From Armigeres subalbatus (lineage: Eukaryota; Arthropoda; Insecta; Diptera; Culicidae), in assembly GCF_024139115.2 (NCBI RefSeq), contig NC_085141.1, forward strand, positions 377,114,995-377,178,994: DNA of 64,000 bases. Reading direction: 5' to 3'. The notes below the pieces were generated by a model. The model saw nothing but the letters and a program-made list of their open reading frames with translations. It was not told the origin of the DNA and did not search any database. The translations under genes were made by a program, and so were the position numbers. Below are positions 11,561 through 25,200 of this stretch, one piece after another; the stretch's first letter is position 1; each line of letters starts with the position of its first letter.

Positions 11561-13110
11561 CAACAAACTGATTCGGTTTCATTCTCTATTACCGTGGGGC
11601 ATCGAAATTCTTACACTTAAGCACTTTAGTATATGGAAAAGTCTAGCCTTTTTTGTCGTTAGCTTTTTTTGTCTAAATATTCAAATTAAACCCGATCGAT
11701 CAACTAAACTACTACTGCAAAAAGTTCAATACGCACCTCGAGAAGCGAACCATTTATTCCGCTGATTTTACTTTATTTATTGCGATTTGCAATTCGAACA
11801 CAGATACTTTTGATGCAAATAAGGGCAATGCGAACAAATGGCATCCGAAACTTCGCGTTTGCTGGTTAGCGATTTGTTTTTGATTTTTGTTATTTAAATT
11901 TCATAGCCTGTGATTGATTGATTGATTGCTGTTTTGAAAAGTTCTCCAAAAACTGCATCCTTCGCCGCCATGTGGACGGGTTTTCGGATGTCGTATCCGC
12001 CTCATTATGCACCGGCTGAGTCCTTTGAGGAAACACACCAAAATTTCACTCAACCGGATCCATTTGACGCCTGCTCATTGGCGCCAGCAAAGTCAAGTCA
12101 CCAGACTGATTACTGGTATGGAATCTGTTCTGTTACGTAGAGGCTATAGGATCTCTTGAAAAACGAACAGGTGAGCCATATATAACAGCCTGACGAACTG
12201 AAGTGATGTCCTCATTTGTTAATCAGAGTTTTTTTTCTCTCGAGCTTCTAAAATCTAGTAAAATTAACATTATCGTACATCACCGTAAATGCTCAAACAG
12301 TTTGAATATATCAGATTCTTAAAACATATGTTCGACAATTGTCCCAACTGATAGATTAGAATAGATCTAAATAAATCACATTCCTTCAATAAAAAAAGCA
12401 AAGGAAATGAATGTACATCTTTAAAACTTATATTAAGTTGAACGCAAAAAAGTGGGAAAACTATGCATTCCAAAAATGATTCAATATTCTATTCTAATTT
12501 CTTTTAGTTACCGAGAACAAGAAGGTCCCCTTTCGCAGCATCAGACATAAATCTCAACATATGGTGCAAACTACTGCCTGGCAGCAGAAGCAGCGATCGA
12601 TGACGGTTGGTTGAAATTCTAATTGAAACATAAGAAGGCATTCCGACAATTCGATGTCCCTTCTCGAAAGGGGAGTTTACATGTTAGAATCTAATTATCT
12701 GCTCCGTTGACAAAGTCTCAACCCGATGAAGGTAGAGTTGGTACCGGGTTCAACTGTGAGTGATGGTTTAACTAAGTGGATTTAATTTTGACTGTTGGGA
12801 ATGCACGAACATATTTTAGTCAGAAGCTTGCTGAACAGATGAATCGTACTTGAGAAGTTGATAAACCGTAATTTAAATAGGTTGAGGTTAAGCATGCTTA
12901 TGTTTCTTGGAATGAAACGTATAGATATTTTTATCTAACGGAAATAATCCAAATTTGAGGCATAACTTGATGGACAAATTCAAATTATATTTTAAAAACT
13001 CGTCTGCACATGCGAATATAGAGAAACCGAGAAATATTATACGAATTGAGGGTCTCCAGTTGCCTTGCAAGCAAATCCCAAGATGGCGAGCTAGATTATC
13101 AGCCGGTCTA
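11560..13110. other. Anonymous AT-rich DNA
   Basis: A TGAT microsatellite lies near 11912-11927. No exon, RNA or transposon ends could be supported. Confidence 0.35.
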
Positions 13111-13114
13111 ATGC

Positions 13115-13512
13115 AACGTACACACCAGTCAAGCAGTTTGACGAACATTGACTCCACCCCCAAGAAAACCCTTCGGTTGCTGCTTTGTTTGAACGTGTGT
13201 GAAGTTGTTCGAACAACCATTTGACAGTTGGCGGCTCGGTTGGAAAAAATTAAAACGGTTTGATTTTGGTTTGAGTTGTCGGGGGTGGAGTCAAGGTTCG
13301 CCGAACATGTTTGAGCATTTGTAGTGAAGTTGCACAAACTCCCATATATTTGTTGATGGTTGGTGCTCAAGTTGGCGCTTCGGTCGTTCGTGTGTGATAT
13401 TGTTGGTCGAATAAATTGATTGTTCGTGCTGCTGTTGGGAAAACTTCATGGATGTTTGAATAAACGGGAGGTGGAGTCAATGTTGGTCGAACTGCTTGAC
13501 CGTGTGTACGTT
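13115..13512. mobile_element. Inverted-repeat element with AACGTACACAC ends
   Basis: The left end AACGTACACACCAGTCAAGC and the right end, read in reverse, AACGTACACACGGTCAAGC continue as imperfect inverted repeats for about 45 bp, including TTGACTCCACC. A second internal GTGGAGTCAA block at about 13285 repeats the same word. No clear target duplication was found. No ORF with coding character. Confidence 0.7.
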
Positions 13513-13781
13513 CCATAAGATGTTTTCGGGTTGAAAACACCATTGGCACCATTGTACTTGCCACACAAAATACATACTCATCCATATAAAAGCTTTCAAT
13601 CAATAAGTGAGGAAATGCCAATGAAATACTGTTGCAGGCCAAGCTCCAGTTGGAATATAGAGCCATTGAAGAAATAAATTATACGAATTGAAATTTAAAT
13701 TTGAATGAAATGCTAAGCGCTCTTACTGCGTTTTGACAGGACAAGTGAATTTATCAACACTCGCAGCTTAGTGTTCATTAA

Positions 13782-14002
13782 GGTCACTCCTGACGGAATC
13801 CAAGATTAAAAGTGCTCGCGTTTTCGGGGGCACCCCACTCGATTCAGAGGCGGCGCACAACTGTCATTTTTGTTGATTCAGCTTTGCTGCGTCGCAGCAT
13901 GCGTGAAATAATAAAAATGACAGTTGTGCGTTGCTTCCGTATCGAGTGGTGTGCCCCCGAAAACGTGAGCACTTTGAAATTTGGATTCCGTCAGAAGTGA
14001 CT
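13782..14002. mobile_element. TTAA-flanked palindromic MITE, copy 1
   Basis: Flanked by TTAA at 13778-13781 and 14003-14006. The ends GGTCACTCCTGACGGAATCC and (reverse of the right end) AGTCACTTCTGACGGAATCC start long inverted repeats that reach CGTTTTCGGGGGCAC and CAACTGTCATTTTT. A TTAA target is the piggyBac-type signature. A second copy with a shortened right arm lies at 27248-27414. Confidence 0.88.
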
Positions 14003-14243
14003 TTAAGCACTTCCACAGTTTTTAACTGCAAGGTTTCTAAGCCAAGTTACCATTGTTGCATTCGTATGTCATGACGCTGAAACGATGATACTTTTAATAA
14101 CAATAAATGAATATTAAAATGAAGATTTTCAAAAACTTCCTTGAATTTGTTAAAAAATGTTTTAATAATTCTCAAAATTTTGGAAATTTTACAGTTGCCC
14201 CCACAAATTACTATTTTGGGATAAAAATCCGAAAGAAGAGGTA

Positions 14244-15537
14244 AGGTACACTGGGGGAAGTGGAAAAAGGGGGTAAGTGTAAAAATCGACTCGAAAAATT
14301 GGAATTGTACATACTTTACAGTTTTTACCACATCATAGCATCATGCAATGTTATACTTTGATGCTCACACTAATACTATGTTGAAATTTTTATAACACAT
14401 ACACTAACACGGTTATCGCTTGAGCTGTAATTTTAGGTTTCCCAAAAAATTGATATTTGCATTCATAAAATTAATTCTTATTTGCACCAATTGTTCTTTT
14501 TTCAAGTGAATTTATATCACAGGTGACCATTACAATACAATTAAACTAATCCCATTCAATTGGTAGTGGTTTGTACCAAGAAAGCAAATAATTCAAAGAT
14601 TTTACACTTACCCCAGGTATCAAACACTGCGGGGGAAGTGGATAATGTTCTAATTACGCAATTTTTTCTTCCCTCCAGGGTTTATTTCGATAGCTGTGAA
14701 TTTTAATATGTTCCTTCTTTGTTATCATTGTGATTCCAGTGGTGATTGGACTCATATAAATGAGAAAATGCTTGAATAATCCACCTATCGGTACTGATGC
14801 CTTTCACATGTTTTACATATGAAAAAAAATATATAAGAAAGTAAAAAATAGCACTGATAGGTAAATATATTGTATAATTCACATTAATTTTTATTCCTAA
14901 CAAGTTTCGCCGTTGAATGCATTTTTTTTTGCGAACAAATCGGTTAAGGACAAGTGCTTAAGAATAGCTGATAATTTTGTACGTGTTTTGCGCACACACA
15001 TACATACAAATACGCACATACAGACATCATCTCAATTCGTTAAACTAAGTTGATTAGTTTATAACCCTGTAAGTCCCATTTTTCCTTTAAAATATTCATC
15101 TTTGGGGCGAACATATAGACTTTACGTACACTTAGTGTCCGAGAAGGCAAAACCAGCCCTCCCCTAGCTATTACGAGAATTCCTTGAGGATCTATTCCGT
15201 TAAGGTAATGAAATTATTCCACAAAAGATATTCAGAGCAATTATCGTATTGATTTTAGTTATATGTAACTACTCATCACTATTGAAGGTCAAGGCAACAT
15301 GGGTTTTCCACTTACCCCATCCCACTAGGGTAAGTGGAAAAACAACTCCTAATTTTAAAATCTATTTCCATAAATTTCAAGCGACCAAAATGGTATGAAT
15401 TACCGCACAGTTGGTGCAAAATTGACTGTTTTTGATAGCCCATTTTGATTGAACGCATTTAAATCATTTAAACTGGTTTTACACTAATTCAAACATGCAC
15501 TATCGGTTTTTCCTTTTCCACTTCCCCCAGTGTACCT
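14244..15537. mobile_element. TA-flanked transposon, about 1.3 kb, non-autonomous
   Basis: Terminal inverted repeats AGGTACACTGGGGGAAGTGG (14244-14263 and, in reverse, 15518-15537) are perfect over the first 20 bases and extend to GGAAAA. TA is present on both sides (14242-14243 and 15538-15539). Words of the terminus recur inside (GGGGGAAGTGGA near 14631, TAGGGTAAGTGGAAAA near 15328), possibly extra transposase-binding sites. A second, unrelated element is nested at about 14780-15155. No transposase ORF. Confidence 0.88.
14780..15155. mobile_element. Nested element of the CACCTxxCGGT / TGCCTTTC family
   Basis: The left part reads AATCCACCTATCGGTACTGATGCCTTTC and the right part GTACACTTAGTGTCCGAGAAGGCAAAA. 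The TGCCTTTC...GAGAAGGCA words form the inverted ends. The interior shares the GACATCATCTCAATTCG block and CA-rich tract with the better preserved copy at 45953-46581. It sits inside the element at 14244-15537. Confidence 0.65.
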
Positions 15538-15539
15538 TA

Positions 15540-16143
15540 TAGTTTTTTTTTATTATTTGTGTCGGCTTGCAATAATTTCGTGCCTAATAGTATTCATATT
15601 TTGGTTCACCATTGAAAAAAAATAATAAATTCGATACTTATTGATATCACTTTTATTTTTATAGTTCGATTCTTAATTTATTGATCCATCTTCCAACTCC
15701 CCTGAGAATGTAATTCAAACCTATTCAAACATAATCAGATTCCCATAAGAATAAAAAAATATTCCTATGTTTCCAATTGGAATTCTGATGCCAAGGTTCG
15801 CGTTCGAGCTACAAACACACAAGCCATGACAACAACCTGCAGTGAAAACATTGCGACGCAAACCGTTTGTTCGGATCGTTTTTCGCATCACGAGGTTTTG
15901 GTCTCGGCAAATTCGCCTGATGCCTTCAAACGCATCGAAAACGCTTGAGCTTGGTCAGAGCGACGAGCGATGCGATTAAGCAAAACAACAGCTGTGAGAA
16001 CTGTCAAAAAACTTTGGAGAACGATTTAGCGTGTTTCGTTTTTGTTTACCGTCATTTAAGTTTGTGTTCAGCAGTAATAATTCATAACATGTACAGATTT
16101 GTCTTGCTGCAAATTACTTATTTCTAACTTAATATTTTAGAAA
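15540..16143 (+). promoter_or_regulatory. Upstream region of ELP4
   Basis: About 600 bp between a transposon and the ELP4 start codon. The proximal 350 bp are less AT-rich. The sequence immediately before the ATG (CTTAATATTTTAG then AAAATG) resembles a splice acceptor, so an upstream non-coding exon is possible. No TATA box is convincing. Limits are approximate. Confidence 0.35.
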
Positions 16144-16294
16144 ATGTCCAGCTTCGTGAAACGCCGCGGAGCGGTATCCATCAAAGGAACGCGTGCCTCG
16201 CTGCACAGTGGACAAGCGATTCTATCCTCTGGCAATCCATCGTTGGATCACGTTTTTGGAGGAGGCTTTCCAATTGGGTCGGTGATTGCCATTG
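16144..16294 (+). CDS. ELP4: ELP4 coding exon 1
   Basis: The ATG at 16144 opens 50 codons plus one base. The donor is ATTG|GTGAGT at 16294/16295. It encodes the N-terminal basic stretch and the glycine-rich loop region GGGFPIGS that corresponds to the degenerate P-loop position of this RecA-like family. Confidence 0.93.
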
Positions 16295-19200
16295 GTGAGT
16301 ACCGGGAATTTTTGTTTGTTTAATCATTGCTTAGGGCAGTTAAAAGTATCAAAAGGATATCAACCTGAGTTATCAAAATTAGGCGATTTCACAACAGCAA
16401 AATTAGTTATCGATTTGCTCTCAAGCTTTGCTCGGGTACACTGTTAGGTTTTTATTTTTACGGAGTGGTTCTAAAACTGCAACTAAAAATTAGCTATGCA
16501 GTTTTCGAGCACGTTTTGAAACTGAACTACAACGTTTGTTTTAATTAGAACCTGATTGAAATCCCTCGTTTCCATCACAAAAAATAGTATTGGAAAACTG
16601 ACGGATTTATTTCTTAGTTCTGTGTTTAGCAACCAGATTTATTATTTTTCATTTTCTCAAATGTCACCTGGGGTCTTTCAAAACGCGTGTTTTGCTATAA
16701 GAACATCGTTTGTATCTTTTTCCGTTGTCGAGTTATATGTGTGTAGTGTGTATATGTGTCAAGTAGTACTACGAATAATTTGATCATATCTCATGCTCCG
16801 TGATGTTATTGTTACGAAGACTAGTACTAAAAAAGGATTCACTCCTGAAGCCAAAAATTTTTCTTCAGGAAGTGTATAGGGTACGGGATGTACTAGTTGT
16901 TCATAACAGGTACAGCAAAACTTCACAAGGACGCCCTTATTCGCACTAACTACTCAGGGAATAGAAGGTCGAGAAGAGCCACCGTTGCTAACTAAAGCGT
17001 GAACCGAATACCTGGGACTCCCACAATATTCGCGGCAATAGCAGCAAACGATGCCCTGTACGTATTTAGTGTTCCATTTTCAAGTTTTTAAATTTATAAA
17101 GCAATTCAAAAGAAAGGAAAGAATTGGAACGTGCTCACCAGTTGAGTTTATCCACTATCAAAACAGATCCAGTCTGGCCGCAATTCCAACTAGGTCGATT
17201 TGGAGATTCTCTTGGTGTTCGTAGTTTAGTAAGTACCGGTAGCTGTTAATTTTGAGGCAGTCGCTATCGCAGCCGCAGTTATGTTTGATCCATCCTAGCA
17301 AAAAATCCAGTGCGTTCGTCTTCATCTTGATTCTAGCATTTTTTAGTTACTCCTTGGTAAAATTCCACCATACGAAATAACGTTCTCTATAAGTAAATGA
17401 AAATTCTAGCTTAACAGTGATTTTAAAATATATACAAATCAATAAATTTTGTGACGTAACGTTAGTTCGCACTATTCAAATGCAGGTACATTATAAACAG
17501 CCGAACATTGTGTAATGATTCAGTTTGTAGAAATCAAACAATAATTCCCATTAGAAACAATAATTGTGATATGGAAATGCTAATATCATCTTCCAAACTT
17601 GGACGTACATGTTCATGATAGCATTAGAGGCGAAAGTATAGAATTGATAGTTCCGTTAGGATACGGCAGGCATGAAGAATGTTTTTATAGAGAAGTCGAT
17701 TTGAAAGCGAGCGGAGGGCAATATTTGTGATGGCATATATCGCACGACCTTCCTTCTGCCAAGCTCCCGTATGAAGGGGGAGGGAAGAATATCAGTGTGG
17801 AAGCTGATATATCTCCACTGGCAAAAGGAAGGTGGTTTGACTTGCTCATATGCCATCGCGTGCGGAAGGATTTGCTATCGACGAGTACTGTCTCCAAATT
17901 TCTAATATGACATCAGCATTTAGTCGAATAGGATTTTTATTGCACAGTTCATACGGGAGCTTGGCAGAAGGAAGGTCGTGCGATATATGCCATCCAGAGC
18001 ATTAGTGATTAATCATAGATTTAATCATGATTAATGAATAATGGGCTATTTAATCATTATTCATTAATCATAATCATACAAAAAATAGGATTCAATCATT
18101 AATCACTAATAGTTAATCATGGAATTTTACATTTAATCATTATTCATAATTGTTTTGAGTTTATTCATTAATCATCATTTTTTACCATCGCATACATCGC
18201 TTTTATTCATTAATCTTTAATCAAAATCATATAATATTAATACCTTTCAATAATTCAATTTGGTAAAAATGTTACTTTATAATTGATCAATATGCAAATC
18301 ATTCAATTCGATTATTCATAATCATTAATCATTAATCATACCGATCTTTAATCATTAATTATACACATATTGTGTCAGCATTTAATCACGATCGGTAATC
18401 GTTAATCATACTCCAAACGTTTTATTCATTAATCATAATCGTTAATCATTGGTAAAAATTAATTTATTCGTTAATCATAATCATTAATCATTGTCAAAAA
18501 TGATTAAATCATTAATCATAATCTTTAATCATAGAGTTGAATGATGTAATCATAACAAATTTAATCATTCATTGGAAGCTTTATTCATTAACGCTCTGAT
18601 GCCATCACAAATATTGCCCTCCGCTCGCTTTCAAATCGACTTCTCTATAAAAACATTCTTCATGCCTGCCGTATCCTAACGGAACTATCAATTCTATACT
18701 TTCGCCTCTAATGCTATCATGAACATGTACGTCCAAGTTTGGAAGATGATATTAGCATTTCCATATCATTGTAAATCGTTTAACTTCACGTAGAAGTAAC
18801 ACACACGAAATCATTAATTTAGTGAACAATAATTGGCTTTTTCTCTGGAGCCAGATTTTTACTTTTGGAGAATCTCAAATAAAACCCCAAAAGTTTTCAT
18901 TCACTACCGATTTTTCACAAAAAAATTGGAGGATAGAAAAATTATTTGACAATTTTCGGAAATAAATCCAATACTTAACAAATAGCTTAGCAAGCATAAA
19001 CCCTTGATAAATTCTGAAATAGAATTGTAGAGAGAGAAAATTGTATGGTCATTGTAAATACCGACACAATCTATATAATTAGGCGAACAGTCCTACTGAA
19101 TTTAAAATTTAGATGGGTTATTATTCAAGACTAGAATGAATATGATAAATACAAAAAAGATTAACATAGACTCCCCAAAATTCTTGCAAGAAAAGGCTTA

Positions 19201-22200
19201 GCATCGTCAATTCGGATATGATGAGTTTGTTTTGTTTTGCGGACCAGGATGATAATTTTTGACAATAATAATATGAATATCACGAAAAAGGAGCTTGATG
19301 ATTAGGTAAAATCTCATTATCTTCCCCCCACCCTTAATAAATCACCACTAATACCTTCTTAAATAAGAATAAAAGTATATCCACAGCTTAAGCTGACTCA
19401 TCCAAACAAAATTGCTAAGATTGTGCACCAACAACTTGCTGTGAAGCGCAACTTGGTTTATTTCAACTACAAAGATTTGCAGATCAACAAAACAACAAAA
19501 CAGTATTGTAACTGTGTATTGTGCATGGGTTCAATAAAATAGTATTTAAGGATTCTGTGTGTTTGGATCTCATAATCTTAAAAACGTGTACGTGCCAATC
19601 GGACCGTGGACTGCGATGAGAGGATAATACGGGTAGTCCATCACGAAACAAGTTAAAATTTCCGTCATCAAAAATAATGTTAAGAATAAAGTAATACTCA
19701 CCTGTATTTCCAGAACTTCCAGAACTACTATCGTTCTACCAGTTCAAACTCACCTCACTATTTCTGCATGCGTACCTTCGTGAATCTCCAATGACATATA
19801 GTCAATAAAGAGACTACCAGGCCGATATAGACTTCTGAAACTTATCAAACAACATCCCTATTTTCTATGTTCAGTATCCTGTTCACTATCGCCACTATCC
19901 AGGTACTTCTTGAGGGTTTTTTGAGGTAATTTCCGGATACACTTTTCAGCATCGTTTCCCAGTGTTATATTTAGGAGTGGTACAAAGGAGGCCGACCGAA
20001 AGTATATGTCGTTTGTTTTGAGCTTGAGTACTCGATCTCTTGCTTGATCCACGTATCGGCAGACCAACGATTCATATTTTATTGAAGCTTTTTTCATTTG
20101 AATTTTGATTAAATAATAAATTAGATTCTTCAAACTTATTTGTCGTGATCATCTTCGAAGGTTCCATGAGGATTAACTGCTGGTTCATTTTTGAAGCGTT
20201 TCTTAGACGAAGCATAGTATTGCGAAGCTTTGGCCAGTTTTCCAATATGGTAAGGTTTGATATTTGCTCTCAGAACTTGATCTATTTTTGAAAGTCACTG
20301 ATATTTGGAAATTTTGCTTGATTTTCAGTTTATTCGCTCATTTTATTTCAGCGTAAAATCAAAAAAAAAATTTTTGGTGGATTTGAATTATTTTTGGAAT
20401 GCGAAAAAATCGGGCGTCATGAAAACACGTCTCTTTTTCCATTGTCGAATTATATCAATTTATTTGTTAAAATATGACATATAGTAAAATTGGTAAAACT
20501 TTTTTTTGTTGTGATGGTTACAATGGCAGCTGTCCCTTGCTATTAAACTACACTGTACCCCGCCCATATTGGCTTCTATGAGCCTCCCGTTTTTCATCAT
20601 CACACAGACGTCCCGAAGCGATGTTGCTCATGGGGTCATTGTTGTGGGCCGTGTTGATGAAAACAAGGATTTTTATAACAGCTCACCCCCATCATCATAA
20701 GCACTTAGTATTGACATACTACCATCACTAACATCTGTGGTGATAGCGATTAGGTTAAAAAAAAATAAAATAAATTAAAGTCGAACAAGTATTTAAATGA
20801 ACTGAAAAATCTGAAAAAAAGTACAAGGCACTTATTATAAATTGCATATCACAAATTCTTTAAGGCCCAAATTACCGTAATCCAGTCATTGACAAGAAAA
20901 CCAGCCACGTGCTTATACCACCCCCAGGAAAAAATCCGCCCACCGAGGAGAAAATGCATTCCCCAGTTGAATCGGGGAAGCATTCTTGTTTTAAAACTAC
21001 ATCAACATATAGTGGTGACTTCAATACATCCGTGGGATGCTTCATTTGGATGAATTTCGTAATATTATTTGAAAAAACTGCCTTTTGCAGAAAATATTGC
21101 AAAGTTGAAAAAATATTTTTCCAGGAGGGGAAACCGTCGATTTACTCTCACGCTCTCTTATACTTTGCAGATACTCGAAAATCATCGTTCAGTGTTGCGT
21201 GTTGATTTGTTCTATATATTATGCTTGTTTTCTCGAAGATTTACGTAAACATCAAGCAATAATCTATGAAAATGTTGCTTTTCATGCTATATATTGACAC
21301 TAAATATTGGATGTGAGCTAGAACTGTGAAAACTCAAGCATTCATAAGCAACGCAGGTTATTTATTTTTTCATAATTCAAGTGTTGATAATGCAATGCTG
21401 CTAAAACGGCATCACTTTTCATGTACACAGAGAGAAGACCGATCATATGGTCATGTAAACAATCCATTGAATCTTGACGAACATTTGAGAAGGTAGTCAA
21501 CTGCATCATAATTTTACATTCATGTAAAATGCATGTAGAAAATTGTGTAATTAGGAGAAGGATGCACATCAAATCAATCTCAGATGCATTTTTGAGGTTG
21601 TTTATGCGTATCACTATAATCTGTGCGCTGTACAGATATTGAAAAGGACGTTTATATTTTGTGGAAATATATAGAGTTTGATACCTTTTGAAATGTTTGT
21701 GTACTTTGAACAAAACCAGATCTGAGCGAATGAGTAGGCTCTCCACAAAAAAAAAAGAAGCGAAAAGCAAGAAAAAGAAGTCGATTTGATGTATGACATT
21801 TGAACCTTAACATGTGATGTAAGCAAGCTTTGAAAGCTCAGTGCATATTGCTGGCAATTCGCCAAAAAGTAGGCAATTATATTGCACCTAATGAACGTGA
21901 AGGCATTCATGGTAAAATATGGCAACAAGGTATGAATGGCACGAATGGAGTGTTAACCCATCACTACCGGACCATGTCTCATATGTCTATAGATATGAGT
22001 AAAATGGTAGAGACAATTTGAATTTTTGGCCGATGTGTTTAGGCGCATCAACGGTGAGACCTGCAGCTGGGCGGAGACTACCGTAGCGTAGTGCCCATTC
22101 CTGGACCAGGACCTACAGGAGTAGGTCCGAGCAGCGGTGGACCTATAGGAATAGGTCCGTGTTCCCGGTGGCAGTAGTAGGCAGCGAGTAAGCGGGTGGC

Positions 22201-25200
22201 ACCGCCCCCTGCTGGTCGAAATGCCGCCGGAGGAAGCAGTTCCCGATGACAATCAAGTCAGAGAGCGGGTAGAACTGCTCTCTACTTTGATTGTCGTTCG
22301 GAGGTAGCGGCAATTGCTCCGATTAGGAGCGGTGGTTGAATCGGTCACGACAACATCAACATCACTCTTTTCTTCTTCTTTACCTTTAAAAAAATATATA
22401 AGTTTTTCCTTTTGAGTACCGCAGTAAATAAATGACTGCTGACAGCTGAGATATCGGCAGAAATTCACGAACCGAGCGCTCGGCTGTGCGGATCTCGGCA
22501 AAAGAATAAAAAAATGCCGAACGGAACTGAGTGACTGCCAACACCAGTTAACATCGCTTCATCAATTTTTACATCATTTATGTTTTGCACTTCTCAGTCA
22601 CCACTCAAAACACTTCAGCATAACTTTCCACCCATTTCCTAAATCACATTTTATGCTATTGTTTTTCAAGCAGATCCTAATATTTGAAAAAAACAATTAA
22701 ATAATTATTACACCGATTGAACACACTCTTAACAGATGATGATATATACACACACTCACAGAAACATAAATACATTCTCTCACACCTGTGCAATAGAGTG
22801 ATTCAAATTTTGACTTTTTTGCCCCCCGATGCTTAATCGATTGCATTTGCCATTTTAATAATCCTCCTAAATTTTTAGCTGAATTGGATGTAATTTGAGT
22901 GAGCACGCGCAGTTTAAAGTTTGTATGAAAATTACTATGAAAACAGTAACTTTTATGCAAAACCGTTTTCCAACGCTTCCCATCAAGCTTTTAAAACATG
23001 AGTACATCGGCAACATAGAATCGAAAATAAAAAATCTATGATGGAAAAACTATTTTTAGGGGGTTGTCGGAGTAAAACGTAACAAATCTTCAAAAGTAAT
23101 GAAATTAACAACTCGGTGTCTTCGACAAAGTTTTTCAGGAGAACTTTTACTACAACTTTTGTGAAGACATTAACCTTGTCCATTGTAAAGCAGAAAAAAC
23201 AAAATTTTTATCTCACTTTTAGGGGGATTGATCAGTAAGCTAAATACCTTCAAAGAAGCGCATTTACTTACTGATCAAATGTCTCGAAGAGACCGTTACG
23301 CTAAATTGCATAATAAAGGTGATATTTATTAAACGCGCTTAAAACACGGTTTTAGCCACTGTGCAGTGCACACCTTTAACTCCGGGAGGAAATCCTATAG
23401 AAACACGAAGAGGAACTCCAGAAGAAATTAGTGAAGGAACTTCATATGAATTCGTGGAGTAACTGAAGCAACTTTAGGAAAAATTCCTGGAGAAACTTCA
23501 GGAGGAAATCAAAAAGGATATGCTTGTGGAACTTCAGGAAGGATTCCAGGAGTGGGCATTCCTAAACGGTCTCAAATGCTGTCAATCTAAGATCAAAGAA
23601 TCAAAGAAGGAATCACTGGAGGGATTCCAGGAAGATGTTCTGAAGGAACTTGTTGAATACGCCCCGTCGGAAAGTAGTGTAGCTTTTACGAATTATACAC
23701 TCCTACCTTTCACTTCGCACTAAATGTGCTGTAGTCTACTCTGACAAAGCGAACGCAAACAAAGGAGATGATAAATACCCATCGCCATCGATACCCTGTT
23801 GATAAAAGATGAAATTCCGCCATCGGGGTAACAATGGGTCTGGGGGTTGAGAATGGGTCATCGCTCTCACCGGCAGCCTGGAGGTCGGATAGCAAAATCG
23901 TTCAAAAAGGTCTCGTATATTTTAGTCTTCTTGTCCTCAGATATATTCAATCTATCCTACAAGCATTCTAAGTACTTGAAACAGTGACCCATTCTCACCC
24001 CCATTTGACCCATTGCCACCCCCGACGACGGTACACGTTGAATTCAATCATTTCTAAGATAGTTAATAAGCAAAGTAGGGTAAATCACTACTTGGGCCTA
24101 TAGACCCGGTTCCCGGCTCACTGCACAAAAAACTAATGATATATACTGTTTGGAAGCCGTAGGTTTATGATTGATAATTTTTAAAAAGTCTCCCATTTAT
24201 TTTTCACAATACTCAATATTTTTCAATCACTTGTTTTACTCCTAATTGATCCAATTGTAGAAAATAAAAATGTAGATTTCAAAATTTCGCTCTCCGATGC
24301 CACACCACTGAGCCGGAGTGATTCTTTCCACTTTTACAAAACGGTATCATCATATAAACACCTACCTGAAAATCGTCACAGTTCTTGATACAATCATTGC
24401 TTGAAGCTGTTAAACACCACACAATGATTCTAAACTAACGCACTTCGATCCTTCTTATTTGTTTGTTTCACCAGGACTTTTATAAACATATTAGAATACA
24501 TTTAACCCTTATGCGGCCGACACGGGGTACCCGTGTTCCCAAAAATTGATATTTTCATAACTTTAACAATTTTCTACCGATTCAGATAATTTTGACAGTT
24601 TTGGAAACAGGAACTCATATACTTTTTGCCCATTGTCAAGGTTTACAGCTTTTGTCCATGGTTATACAAGAAATCTTTGAAGTAAGGCTTAAGAGTCTAC
24701 ACACGTAACCGAAGGACTATCAGCCAGTTTCAAATATATTACATGCTCATTGCGCTTCTTAGAATAGTCGGTGTTCACAGTATATATTCAGGGTCTCCAA
24801 AAACCCCTGGAGTAAAGCCCAAGTCATCCAAAAAATCCCTGGAATAAGATCTTATGGTCTGCTAACGTAACCAAAGGTCTATCGTGTAGAATCAAAAACG
24901 GTACATGCTCTTTTTGGTGCTTAGCATATAATGCTTTCACAGTCTATGTTCCGGGTCATCCAATGACCTTTTCTTAAAACATGTTAGCATTCCAAGTAGT
25001 TCTTGTTGCTGTCATTGATTCCAGGTAGTCTACGAACTTCATACAGTCAAGGTCTTCGAATCAATCTCCGTAATGGAGGCAGTTATTGAAGAATAAACAA
25101 GTTGTGTGACCCCTTCTTGGTATATGTTTGTATTCTAAGTAGTTCTTGTTGTTGTTGTGGCTGTCAGGTAGTCTACGAACTCCACAGAGTCAAGGTCTGC

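Noticed and set aside
21342..21928. Minus-strand ORFs of 104 and 142 codons
   Set aside because: Two overlapping frames, AT-rich composition, no motif and no splice context.
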